A DNA stretch of 64,000 nucleotides from Xanthostigma xanthostigma (Eukaryota; Arthropoda; Insecta; Raphidioptera; Raphidiidae), in NCBI GenBank assembly GCA_963575645.1, contig OY754465.1:27539501-27603500 (forward strand). The letters run 5' to 3'. The notes under the pieces were generated by a model. The model was not told the origin of the DNA. It searched no databases and saw nothing but the letters and a program-made list of their open reading frames with translations. Position numbers and translations under genes: made by a program. Numbering within the stretch: position 1 is the first letter of the stretch; each line of letters begins with the position of its first letter. Below, piece after piece: positions 43,273 to 54,429 of the stretch.

Positions 43273-45030
43273 ATGCCCTGCATTATTGAAAGCGAAGTGA
43301 AATATATAATTCAACTAAATATTCGAAGTATAAGGAAAAATTTTAATAATTAATTAGCGTATTTTGCAAGCACACATACATATCCTAATATTATTGTGCT
43401 CACTGAAATTTGGATTGAAAGTGATGAGGCGCATTGTTATGAAATCAATGGGTATAAGATGTTTGTAAATAACAATAAATTTAATAAAGCTGGTGGTGTT
43501 GCTGTTTATATAAAAGATATTCCATCTGTATCAGTAATAAGTGTATTTTATCCAAATTTTACAACTGCTGACTCTATATATCTTGAATTAATGATAAGTG
43601 AACATAAATTCAACATAATAGGTTTATACAGATTATGTAAAACAAATATATACCATTTCATTGAAGAATTAGGCAATATTCTCAGGGAAATATCGGGTAA
43701 TATAGTGTTTGTTGGTGATATAAATATTGATATCTTAGTTGAAACTTATTATGTAGAATCCTATCTAAATTCATTAGCAGCTAATGGGTTAATTTCTTAC
43801 AATAATTTACCAACACGAATCACAACAATCTCTAGTACTTGTCTAGAATCTAGATCATGTTTTTGTACGGATACAAAATGCGTTTAAATATGAGTTAAAA
43901 TGCAAGGTAGTCAATACTGCCATCACTGACCACTGTATGACTGAACTTGAAATTAATATCAAGGATTCAAATATAGAACGTAATTATTTAAAACCAAAGT
44001 TAAATACCAAAATTGATTATTTGACTTTAAGAAACTTAATTTCTAATGTCGACTGGTCTGATATATCGCAGAACATAGACGTTGACGATGCCTTTAATGT
44101 ATTTATAAATAGAATTAATGCCTGCATCAGATTATCTACAAGTTCTATCTCAATTAAAAAGTCAAAACATAAGTTAAAACCGTGGCTCACTGATGATCTT
44201 CTAAACCGCATAAAATATCGCGACAAACTTTATTTAAAATCAAAAAGGCATGATAACTTAGAGTTAAATAATTATTACAAATCTGTTAGAAATAAAATAA
44301 GAAATGATTTGAGACGTACTGAAGAAGCATATTATCATGATTTATTTAATAAATACCGTGGTGATTCACATAAACAATGGCAGATTGTCAATGAAATTGT
44401 TGGTGAAATAAAGCAGACAAAAGAAATCAAAACTGTAAAACTTGAAGATCGCAGTATTGAAGATCACAAGAAATTAGTGATTCATTTATTAACTACTTTA
44501 AAAAAGTTCTAGATGAAGTTAAGAATGAATTTGACAATTTTCCATCACTTGACAAGGACGAATTTACCGAACAATCAAATGTAAACTCCCTATATATTGA
44601 ACTATGTCCCGATATTGAGTTAATTCAGTTGATTAATTCCTTTAAAAATAACAAATCTCCGGGAATAGATGGAATTACCGTTAGTGTTGTTAAAAACATA
44701 ATCGATTTAATAGCGCCGGTTTTAACTGAGCTTTGCAATTTGAGTTTTTCTAAGGGAAAATTTCCACTAAATCTAAAAAATGCAATAGTAATCCCTATCT
44801 ACAAGAAAGGTTCAGGAGACGATATTAGGAATTATCGACCGATATCCCTATTGTCAATATTTTCACAAATTCTAGAATATGTAATGAAAAACAGACTTGT
44901 AAAATTTTTAAATTCGGTAAATTTTTTTAGCCAGAATCAATACGGATTTACTGAAAACCGTAGCACTGAAAATGCATTACTAGAATTCACTAAACGTTTG
45001 TATCATGGCATAAACTTAAATAAAAAAGAA
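43273..45030 (+). pseudogene. CR1-like ORF2, endonuclease and first part of RT
   Basis: An EEP endonuclease starts at 43273 (QLNIRSIRKNF, LTEIWIE, VFVGDINIDIL, ITDHCMTE), with a stop near 43345 and a frameshift near 43845. A linker domain follows (43937-44512), then RT motifs KNNKSPGIDGIT, IVIPIYKKGSGDDIRNYRPISLL and NQYGFTENRSTENALLEF. At 45030 the sequence leaves the family at KRLYHGINLNKK. Catalytic E and D of the nuclease are readable. The RT YADD box is not present in this part. Confidence 0.85.
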
Positions 45031-45084
45031 AAGAAACGAAACGGTTGATTTATGAGTCAAATTTGTTTATTGTAGGAAGACTAC

Positions 45085-45115
45085 GTTTCGACACCTGTTT
45101 TGGTGTCTTCCTCAG
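45085..45115 (-). ncRNA. CTGAGGA-stem-GAAAC hairpin, hammerhead-like core (b)
   Basis: Minus strand: CTGAGGA, one base, GACACC/GGTGTC stem, GAAACGT. The stem differs in sequence from the other three hairpins but keeps full pairing. Confidence 0.35.
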
Positions 45116-45299
45116 GTCTTTAATTAATTGACATTAATTGGCCATAACCTCAAAAAATCTAATTCACACTTTACTGAAATTTAACCACGATCGCAATAAA
45201 CTTGAAATAAAAAATTTAAAAAAAATTTAAATAAAAAAGTTGCATCACTTTTCATCGATATTGTAACGCTCGGCTCTTTAGCGCTACTGAACTTAAAAA

Positions 45300-45950
45300 C
45301 TAAATAAATAAAAATGATGGTAGAATGACGGGCTTTCCGGCGATCAAACCATCCTCTGCAGCTTTAGAATGCAAAAAGTCCATTAGGCCCTGGTAGTTCT
45401 CCGCGTGGAGTTCTTTTTGATGGTCTCTAACCCACTGCAGACGATTTGACTCCATTTTTACGTACGAGTCTACCATATATTGTTGCGTCAGTTTTCCTGC
45501 ACTTAAAAATTGATTGAAGCAGTCTCGTACAGAAATTCTATGACTGTAATAGGCCATTTGTGAGACACGTTTCCTCTTTCCGGTCGCAGCAGAGTCGCCC
45601 AGAGGTATATCTGGATGCCACCCTGACTCCCCAAATGGAAACAGAAGGGGGTACGTCATCGGTTCTAGGCTCGGGTGGGGGATACTGATGCGTTTGGTGT
45701 TAGTCCGGTTTGGGTCTATTGGGTCCGGCCTTAAATATATAAGAAGGTCTCGTTCAAAGGGTGGCTCCCCATCCGTATTTTGAAATATGACAGCCACTTC
45801 GTTCACTCGAGGCGCATTGTATCTTCTATTGTCCAGTGAGCCGATCCTGTCTTATTGCCATTGTAAATATCGAAGGTGCGACAGCTTTGCGCTTTGCCTC
45901 AGCCTCGGCCTCCATCTCCACTTCGAACAACATCTTATGAGCTTTGGCTA
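45300..45950 (-). pseudogene. Helitron replicase, helitron-like N domain
   Basis: Minus strand: AHKMLFEVEMEAEAEAKRK (frame-broken after), DGEPPFERDLLIYLRP, PSLEPMTYPLLFPFGESGWHPDI, then YYSHRISVRDCFNQFLSAGKLTQQYMVDSYVKMESNRLQWVRDH in pieces, YQGLMDFLHSKA and GKPVILPSFLF. These are hallmark blocks just upstream of the Rep HUH nuclease of Helitrons. The sequence stops here before the HUH motif, so no nuclease or helicase remains. Confidence 0.85.
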
Positions 45951-46821
45951 GGGGTTGTGCTGGCTCATAAATTTTCCAAGAATATCCATGGCGAATTTGC
46001 TGCAATCTATGTTCGCTGCAATACTTATTCGTTGATCTGTCGCCTCGTCTGGATCAAGAATATACAACTGGGCGTACTTTCTCGCCTTGCCAGGCGCAGG
46101 ATGGAGGGTCAAACCTCTGTGATAAATCTGACCGTGAATGCGGAGGCAATAAGGTCCATGTCCTGGTGGTGCCTTAACCTGGGCACCCATAAAGGCAAAT
46201 GAAAGAGCGCTGTTATAAGAACGAATGTGTGACATGAAATTTTTTGCCTCGGGATGTTTATCAGTCATAAAATTTTTCAAAATATCAGGTAAGGTTGTGA
46301 TACTAAGCAGGTGAGACTCACTTTGCCCTTTTGGCAACAGTCTGTGAACTTCTTGTCCTGGGGTCTTTCTCCAGGGAAGTGTTTGGCACCACAAAATACG
46401 CACTTCAAGTCATAGCTCCACAATAGTACTCACGTGAGATTTCCTCGTCTTTCGTTATCGACTGTTGTTTACGTTTTTTAATCTCCTGGAGACTTTTCGT
46501 TCTCTCCTCAAATCTTTGGGCGGCTATTCTTTTTTTATTCTCTTCCAACCTTTTCCTTTTCTCTTCCTTTTCTCGGTGAAACCGAGTTTTTCCTTTACAG
46601 TTTTTGTTACGGCATCTCATAAATTTATTTTTGTCTTGCACTGCACATAACGGCAAATGTTTGTTTGAAGATTTTCTAACATCAATTGAAGGAATAGCTT
46701 TAGGTCCGATGTTTTTTGTTTGAAGATTTTTCGGTGGTACAAAATCAGGGTCAAAATCAGTACAATCTGCATCCTGGGTCAGACATTCAACAATGTAAAT
46801 TTTAAATGCCAGTAGATCCAT
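45948..46821 (-). pseudogene. Helitron replicase N-terminal region
   Basis: Minus strand from 46821: an N-terminal basic and Lys/Glu-rich region (RFHREKEEKRKRLEENKKR), then a shifted frame with CVFCGAKHFPGE, and MSHIRSYNSALSFAFMGAQ, GPYCLRIHGQIYHRG, LHPAPGKARKYAQLYILD. These precede the helitron-like N domain in full-length proteins. One frameshift near 46400 separates the two parts. Confidence 0.8.
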
Positions 46822-47286
46822 TATATTGCATTTAGAAGTGCCCCTGGACTGTTGATCCAGTCGGTATTCTAACCATTAAATTAAAAAAATACTCCTCTGA
46901 AACCGGATGTCCAGCCGGCGAGACAAAAATTAAAGAAGGTTTTAGACACGAAAAAACGTTAACTTTGAAATAACAAAGATGTGAACTAACTCTAATGATT
47001 CTAAATTATACTACTTACAACAATTTACATTTATTTTTAACAAAAAAACGCAAAAAATATTACTTATATTTCGAACTCCTGGAGTTAGCCATAACCTCAC
47101 TTTGCATGCACAAAGTTCGGGAATCAACTGAAGCACATGGCGCCGCTGGTCGTGGGTCGTGTAATCACAAGTATAGGTAGTCAGCCGGCTGGACTGATGA
47201 ATTTAGGCATCATAATTTACGCAGCTTTAGTATTAGAGTACAAATAAAAACTGTCCAGCCGGCTGGACCGGGGGACCGAGGAGGTT

Positions 47287-47856
47287 AAGTGGAATAAGCA
47301 TATAGACTATTTAAGTAGTAAACTGGCTAAAGCCACTTACGCAGTAAGACGAATAAAAAAATCTATTTCAATTGACGCAGCCCGTATAGCATATTTTAGT
47401 CTGTTTCATTCAGTAATGGAATATGGAATTTTGATTTGGGGAGGGACATCCGGAGTCAAAAGAATTTTCCTAAATCAAAAAGCGGCTGTTCGTACATTGG
47501 CTGGAGTTTGGAGGAATGAACATTGCCGGCCCCTATTCATAGAACATAAAATAATGATCTTACCAAATATCTACATATACCATTGTTTAATACATGCTAA
47601 GAAAAATTACAATAGTCTAGAAACTAATTCCACTTTTCACACTTACAACACTAGGAATAAAGATTGCCTAGCCTTGCCGCTGCACAGATTAAATTCGGAA
47701 CAACATAGCTATAATTATTTAGCAATAAAATTTTTTAATAAGCTTCCTAATCATATGCAAAGCTTGCCTATGGAAAAATTAAAAAAAAAACTGAAAATGT
47801 TTTTAACCTGTAATTGTTTTTATGACACTGATGAATTCTTTAAATTTGTTTTTTAA
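47287..47856 (+). pseudogene. CR1-like ORF2 C-terminal part
   Basis: Plus strand: WNKHIDYLSSKLAKATYAVRRIKK, YFSLFHSVMEYGILIWGG, RTLAGVWRNEHCRPLF, and a C-terminal region ending NYLAIKFFNKLPNHMQ. This is the thumb and C-terminus of the non-LTR RT whose start lies at 43273-45030. The part from 47416 is unbroken. A poly-A tail is not obvious. Confidence 0.85.
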
Positions 47857-47860
47857 ATCT

Positions 47861-48459
47861 ATTTTTAACTTGTATAGTAACTTTATATGACGTCACTTTT
47901 CATAATTGTTTGTATTAGAGCAAAATAAATCAAAAATCAAATATACCACCCCGCACCCTCAATACCAGCGCAGGGATGAGGGTGACTTTGGAATTATTAA
48001 TAGGAACATCTTTTTTATCACAAATTATAATTTTTCGATAAAAAATATGCAACAATTGTCTAAAACATTTTTTTATTCGATGCCTCCCTCAATCCCTAAA
48101 GTGCATATGAGAAATCGGTTTCCCGAAACTTCATTAAATTTCTATCCCTAAACAACGACCTTGCGTAGAAAATTACGAGGTAAAAGTTGTTTTTTTTTGG
48201 GAAGGGTCATCAATTAAACATAAAAAAAATCATAATTAATGATTGTAAAACGGAGTTCTCATTAAAAATTTTAGTTACCCCACCCCCGCGCAGGGGTTGA
48301 GGATAAGGGATGTTCTTTGTCTCCAAACAATGTCCCCCTTCAAACTCAACAACTTTTTTCGGAAAGTGTTGCCCTGTCTCAATAATTTCCCATATAGATT
48401 AAAATGGATCATTCTGTATATTGTTAGCTGTTGCTATAACCCCAAAATAATTTAAATAA
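47861..48459. other. Non-coding stretch with a Pro/CCC-rich dispersed repeat
   Basis: 47940-47990 and 48270-48310 share words such as CCACCCCGC and GCGCAGGG; 48385-48420 reads TAGATTAAAATGGATCATTC, an insect repeat end. No supported gene. Confidence 0.45.
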
Positions 48460-48750
48460 AAATTAAGTTCTTAAACTAAAACCCGACTACTGAAAAGTAC
48501 GAAACAAGAAAATTTTGTCATCTCGGGATAGCCGTGATCGCATGCCACCTACCTTAACAAAAAATACATTTTAACAATAGTAAGCGATCATAAGCTTTAG
48601 GGTAAAGTGCATCACGCTATACATCTAGAGTGCGCCATATGACCATACATATGAGGTGGCATACGACCACGGCTATCCTCAGATGAGAATATTTTCTTGT
48701 GTAATACTTTTCAGTAGTCTGGTTTTAGTTTTTGAACTTAATTTTTTTAG
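48460..48750. mobile_element. MITE with about 90-bp inverted arms
   Basis: 48463-48555 and 48650-48745 are inverted repeats: GACTACTGAAAAGTA, GGATAGCCGTG and ATGCCACCT in both. The loop of about 95 bases has no coding capacity. Confidence 0.75.
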
Positions 48751-49039
48751 TGGCATGGTTAATATCGGTCCATTTGTGTATTGGTCGATGCGAGATTCTT
48801 CTCAAGCTAGCGATTGTGCATGAATCTTCATCACCAATTAGTTTTTAATTCACCATTCTCCTCATCGAATGGTTTGTTACCATTCCAACCCACAAGTGGG
48901 GAATGGTACTAGTTTAAGTCAAAACTAACTTTTCAAAAATTTGCAATATCTTTCCGTTTTGAGGTCCCCCAAATCCAAAAACATATTTTTGGAAAAACTC
49001 TGTGTCTGTAGTCTGTCTGTTAGCCCGTTTGTCTGTGAA

Positions 49040-49410
49040 CACGATACAGGTCAAACGGATGTGCGGATCGAAACCAAATTTTGGGAGGATGTTTGGTATG
49101 GAAATATGAAGAGCCCTATTGTTTTTGGGGAAAATCGGTGCATGCGCAGAAGAGATATTTGTTATAACGGTGTTATTTATATAATAATGGCATACTTTTC
49201 ATAACGACTTATTATTTTATTTATTTTTTCAAGAAAGTTTCGTATTTTTTTTTCTAAACATTAAAGTTTCGGAAATATTTTGAAAATAAAAAAAAATCGG
49301 CCACAATTTCTTTTATGGATCTGTCAGAAATAAACAAGTTCGGCATGCTTTGGTTAATGTTGTGGAGAATATTATGTAGGTAACCATGGCAACGAATAGC
49401 AAGTATTGTG
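49040..49410 (-). repeat. Inverted copy of the composite repeat with one monomer
   Basis: Module (AAACCAAATTTTGGGAGGAT), one monomer with GCATGCGCAGAAG, and the X-box block ending GTAACCATGGCAACGAATAG. On the minus strand the order is X-box block, monomer, module, matching 8886-12210. Confidence 0.8.
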
Positions 49411-50263
49411 GTGAAATATTACTTGTGGTTTAGTTGTACAAAATTGAAATCTCATAAATTGAAAATGGCAAGATGAGTCATTGTGACCGTAACTACCTAC
49501 TAGCGATAAAATTAATACAAAAACAAGCCTAAAAATAGCTAGCAATAATAATTATAAATGGTACACAAGTAAATTCACAATATTATAGACCTGAAAATTT
49601 TCAGCAACTAGGCAGAACGAACGCTACCATATAACTTAAATATAAATAACAATTGAACTAAAATAGGTACAATAGTTATGGCGTTAGCAGGTACAGGACA
49701 TCTATCAAATTCGCAATAGATAAATTATCTTTTAAAAGTGAAGACAGTAAGCTGCAACAAAATTTATAACCAACAACTTCACTAACATACGACACGATCT
49801 GAAATAACTTTATTACTAAAAGCTAGCCCTAACGATTGTACCTACACACACACGTACACGACACAGCGCATTTTAATAATAATAAAAACAGAGCGAAATC
49901 GCAGTTCCTATATTATAGGATCAAGAATACAAAAAGCGATAAACAAATTAAAATAGTTTTCACCACGTTATGAATATTAATTTTTTTTTGTTTTTTGCAT
50001 GTAACATACGAACTACTAAAAACAGTCATTTGCTAGTTTAAGCAAGCTGCAGCCGATGACATCAGTGAACGGCACCAAAGTAGATTAATGTTATTTGTAA
50101 GACGTTAATAGATGCAAATATTTATAAACAATTAATAGTTAAAGTCAAAATCAAAAGTACGCTAACGTGTGCACCACAACTTACACAAGATTAGAATCTC
50201 ACAGACTAATTTGATTCACTGAACTTTTGTACTCACTATGAAGTAAAATTGAAAACAAAATAC
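49411..50263. other. Non-repetitive stretch
   Basis: No match to the other repeats in the window. AT-rich, with a GC-richer patch at 50040-50085 (GCAGCCGATGACATCAGTGA). On the minus strand it would follow the candidate exon below as intron. Confidence 0.4.
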
Positions 50264-50460
50264 CTGTAGGTAATTTGCTCGTGCGGTAAGTGGATAAGCT
50301 TTGCAGCTCAATCCGACTCCTTCCAAGTGAGACCACCAAAAGTCTGGATGTCCGACAAAGGTGAAGGCACCAACCGGAACTTCTTGAAAGAAATATGTTG
50401 AAATCGACCAAGTAGATCAAAAAAGTGATTGGCACACGTTGGCCACGAAGATACACTCAC
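50264..50460 (-). other. Candidate host exon (untranslated?) on the minus strand
   Basis: A block of balanced base composition between AT-rich flanks. On the minus strand it ends in CCTACAG|GTATTTTG, a plausible splice donor at 50264/50263. No ATG opens a convincing frame, so if it is an exon it may be 5' UTR. I do not recognise the sequence and see no copy of it elsewhere in the window. Confidence 0.3.
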
Positions 50461-50769
50461 AAAACTTTAGAATTGCAAAGCAAAATTAAACATTTTCGAG
50501 AAGGAATTGCAACACGTGCCCTTCAAATGACATCGCAATACTTTCCAGAAAATGGCGTTCAAATTAGACAAAATATGACTACGCCTTAGTTTTTAAGACG
50601 AATTATCAACGAGATCAAGCGTTACCAACTCACAATAATCAATTGATAGCGATAAAAACTAGAAACTTTTACACGACACGGTGAGCGGCACGAAATTCGC
50701 CACTTTTTTTATTCGCAAGCGTGATGTTCACTCTCTCAAAGTTACAGTCGCAGTCCTCCTTCATTTTTT

Positions 50770-51780
50770 TGACGTGATAACGTCTTATAAATTGATGAAT
50801 CACCAATCTTATAAATTGATAAAACACCGGCTGCATGCACGAAAAAGTGTAACGTTCCTAACGGTCGTAACGTTCCTAACGTTCGTAACGTTCCTAACGC
50901 GTAACGTTCCGCCTGACCCTGTGCGTGCTTTTTGCTAATTTCTCGCTCAATTTAAATCAGATCGGTTTGAAACCAGTCTTAAACGAAAGAGGAGAACTTT
51001 TTACATAGATTTCGTATAACAGAATTTGCCTAAACAGTTTTTTTATACAAATTTATATAGAAAAATAGCTGTATAAATGCAATGTTGTCTAATGCATGGC
51101 GCGACGCGGTCGGTCGTCTTTGTTTGCCGTACATGGAAATTAGAAGATAACGTATGTCTTGTCTTAACATGAAAACGGCTGCATTTCTAATGTTTAATTC
51201 AATTTTTTGACATTAGTATTTTGTGAAATGCAACGCCTTCTAAGTTAACTATTGGGATAACTAATTATTATTAGAACATAATACTTTGACAGTTGCAAAC
51301 GTCACTTTTGACATTTCTTATCATTCCGACACCAAGGATAAGCGGATTGAAACCAAATTTTGGGAGGATGTTTGATATGCAAATATGAAGTGGCCTATTG
51401 TTTTTGGGGAACATCGGCGCATGCGTAAAAGAATATATATCTCTTATAATGATGTTTTATATAATAATAATATAGTTTTTAAAACGGTTTTTACTCTATC
51501 TATTTTTACTAGAAATTTTTGTAAATTTTTTGGGGAAAATCGGCGCATGCGCAAAGAGATACATGCCATAGTTGTTTTTTATATAATAATAGTGTACTTT
51601 TTATAGTGTTTTATTATTCTACTTAATAAAATTTACCTAAATTTGAAGCGAAAGATGCAATATCATAGATTCGAATTATTATAATTATTATATAAATTTA
51701 GGTTATGTATTACGGAATACGTTATCACGTAAAACTATCGTCCGTAAACCGACTTTACAGACAACCAATTTTTTTTTTTA
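50770..51780 (-). repeat. Inverted composite repeat with two monomers, complete ends
   Basis: On the minus strand: GGTTGTCTGTAAAGTCGG start (51770), TTTTACGTGATAACGT, an AT-rich block, two GCGCATGCGC monomers (51415 and 51541), the CATATTTGCATATCAAACAT module, the AACGTTAGGAACG block and the end GACGTTATCACGTCAAAA (50770). It is the fullest copy of the family in the window. Confidence 0.8.
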
Positions 51781-52191
51781 CTCTCTTCTTATCATACAAA
51801 AGCTCAAGCTAATGGACCGCATTCGCCACCTGTTCGGCACATTATCAACTATTACAATTATCGAATTATCATTACAGGATTCTGTAAATTATTTGACAAA
51901 ACCAAAAAACAAGTTAGGTCATAGCGCGATTTCAAAAAATGTAGATGTCCATACAGGGTGTCAAAGAAAAAGTTACTGAAACGGAAAAATTAAAAAAATG
52001 AATTTCAAAAAGGAGATTTAATTAAGAATATTAGAGGTTGGTCCTGGGGTCCTTCGGGGGGCAAATTTGACCATATTACAATATATAAGAAAACATGAAC
52101 TTAAACGAGAGAAAAAAAATCATATAACAGAAACTATATTCTAGGCAGACCAAAACAGTTTTTAATTGCATATAAATAATAATAATAAAGG
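51781..52191. other. Non-coding stretch
   Basis: AT-rich, with 51950-51990 reading like a repeat end (GGTGTCAAAGAAAAAGTTAC). No supported gene. Confidence 0.4.
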
Positions 52192-54381
52192 TTACAATTT
52201 TAAGCCATTATTTATTTGCGTAATGCTTTGCGATAACTTTAACAAAATTGCACAATTTATTATTAAAAAATCTATTGCAGGATAAGTTACGCTTATAAGA
52301 TTTATAAGAATTGCCATTCGCAATACTGGTGAATTTTCGTGTTGACGAGTATTGATTCTGGAATACATAAATATCTCATGTGTTGGTCTAGTTGCCAGAT
52401 GTGGAATTTTAAACTGGAATTGAGATAATAAAAAATGGTCACTTATGATGTTGTGAAATAATTTAAAATAGAATATGATGACGCTACAATTCCTTCTACC
52501 TTCCAGCGATGTAATATTAAAAAGATTGAGTAGATCACGGTAGGGCATAAAAGTGGGATAAGTGTGGAATAATTTGAAAAATACAAATCTCAAAAATCTG
52601 CTTTGAATTTTTTCTATGTTTCGAATATGAACCTGATACCCTGGACTCCATACGATGGAAGCATACTCTAGTCTACTACGAACGAGTGCATAAAAAAGAG
52701 TGAACATAACGTTTGTCGAATTTAAATCTCTGGAGAATCTGATTATAATACCAAGCAACGATATGCTTCATTGATGACTTTAATTATATGATCTGTGAAA
52801 AATAGCTTTGAGTCAAATTTAACGCCTAGGTCAATTACAGAGTCACATCTTTTTAATATGCTATTTTCTATCATGTAATTAAATTTATAAGCCGAATTTT
52901 TGCGATAATATGACACAACTTTACATTTATTTATATTGAGATGTAGCTTATTATCATCACACCATTTGTAAATGCTACCTATGTCGCGTTGAAGCATCTC
53001 ACAGTCAGTGTCACATGTAATTGATTTGAATATTTTAGCATCATCAGCATACAATAGGCAATCAGAGTGTTCAATGCAGTCTACTAAATCGTTAATGAAA
53101 ATTAAAAATAGAAGTAGGCCTAGGTTTGATCCCTGAGGGACACCGCTAGTTGGTACAAAAACATGTGACACTGAACCACCGAAAACGACAAACATCTGCC
53201 TATTCTTCAAATAAGAAGAAAAGAAGTTTGTTAAGGAATCGGAACATCCAAATATAGAGTTTTGTTAGCAATACAGTGTGACAAACTCTATCAAAGCCTT
53301 TAGCAAAATCCGTGTATATTATGTCTACCTGACCACCAAGATTTAGTTGCGATGAAATTGCATGCGTGATGGAAGTTAAGTTAGTTACGGTAGACTTTTT
53401 CTTTACAAAACCATGTTGTTTAGGTGACAAATAGGGAGACACGTGTGCATATACTCTATTGTAAATTATTTGTTCTAGTACTTTGACAGGTGCAGGCAGA
53501 ATAGATACCGCACGATAGTTAGTGACTTAATCACGGTTCCCAAACCTGAAAATAGGAACTTTTGCCTACTTCCAGCAAAATGGTAGTTGACTTTGTTTGA
53601 AAGAAATATTAAAAAGTATAATTAATGGATATGTCATGAACTCAAAGCATCCCTTCAAGGTAAAATTGGGAAAATTGTCGGGACCGATAGATCGGGACTT
53701 ATAGTCCAAGAGCTAGCTACGGAAATAGGTTTGCAATTTATAGAGCAAAAAAAAAATTATTTTCATTACAATAAAATTTGACCCAGTAAATGAGACGACT
53801 TTGGCACTTTTTCCCGCACCTTGGATGTCACCTGGCACTACTTTTCCCCCAATTAAAACGCCTGGCAATGTTATATTTGAATTAAATACATAATTAGCTA
53901 CAATATCACACCAAACACAGAGCTCTATAAATTGCACACCTTCAATTGATGTTACAACCCCTTTGTTGCCCATCCACTCTCACACCCACCGCTGAACAGC
54001 TGCCAGGCGCCCGGATTAATTAATAATGATAGTATGGCACACTAACTAGAGGGATTTCGTTGCTCTATAAATTGCAAACCTATTTCCGTAGCTAGCTCTC
54101 CGTCTATTAAGTTTATTAATTGCCAATGAAATTTCATTAGCAGAAACGGATGTTACATTTAAGCAGTCATTAACAGGATGGTTATCAGAAGAATAGTTGT
54201 CATCAACGATAGGAATATATACGCATTTAAAATAATTAGCAAAAGCATTGCATTTTGATTGATTATCGTTCAATTCTTCATCTTCATAGTACATCGAGCA
54301 AGGGTTGTTACTATAAGCACCACGTTTATTCTTTACATACGCCCAAATGTCAGCATTTTTGAAGTTGGAATTTTTTTTCAT
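52192..54381 (-). pseudogene. Jockey-like non-LTR reverse transcriptase, broken
   Basis: Minus strand, from right to left: linker (54381-54046: FKNADIWAYVKNKRG, NEISLAINKLN), then after a nested MITE, GPDNFPNFTLKGCFEFM, the RT fingers (VSPYLSPKQHGFVKKKSTVTNL, YTDFAKGFDRV), GVPQGSNLGLLLFLIFINDL, the intact LLYADDAKIF catalytic box, and WCDDNKLHLNINKCKVVSY. The thumb and C-terminus follow (52758-52192: FYALVRSRLEYASIVWSPGY). The wording fits Jockey-type elements. At least four frame breaks make it inactive. The endonuclease is missing. Confidence 0.88.
53706..54101. mobile_element. Small inverted-repeat element nested in the Jockey-like RT
   Basis: 40-bp ends at 53707-53746 and 54061-54100 (GAGCTAGCTACGGAAATAGG and complement) are exact inverted repeats. 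Removing the block would rejoin the RT linker with its next motif. The interior has an 86-codon minus-strand frame (53713-53973) that I do not recognise. No clear target duplication was seen. Confidence 0.7.
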
Positions 54382-54429
54382 TAAAAGTATACAGCAATGT
54401 CAACTACTATGGATTTCGGGCTACCTTGA

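Larger units (their letters stand above)
45035..47286 (-). mobile_element. Insertion with a Helitron replicase fragment
   Basis: This block interrupts ORF2 of the CR1-like element. On the minus strand it codes for the N-terminal part of a Helitron replicase (next entries). Near its right edge are two copies of GTCCAGCCGGCTGGAC-like palindromes (about 47175-47195 and 47253-47270). A hairpin of the CTGANGA-stem-GAAAC type lies near its left edge. No helicase domain is present, so the element is truncated. Confidence 0.7.
42295..47860 (+). mobile_element. CR1-like non-LTR retrotransposon, split by an insertion
   Basis: ORF1 (42301-43224) and ORF2 (43273-45030 and 47287-47856) read in order on the plus strand. 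ORF2 is interrupted between 45035 and 47286 by a block with a Helitron replicase fragment. The palm of the RT is missing at the junction, so sequence was also deleted. The element ends soon after the ORF2 stop at 47856. Confidence 0.85.

Noticed and set aside
47408-47860. Stand-alone host gene of 146 codons
   Set aside because: The sequence is the conserved C-terminal part of a non-LTR reverse transcriptase, continuing the CR1-like ORF2.
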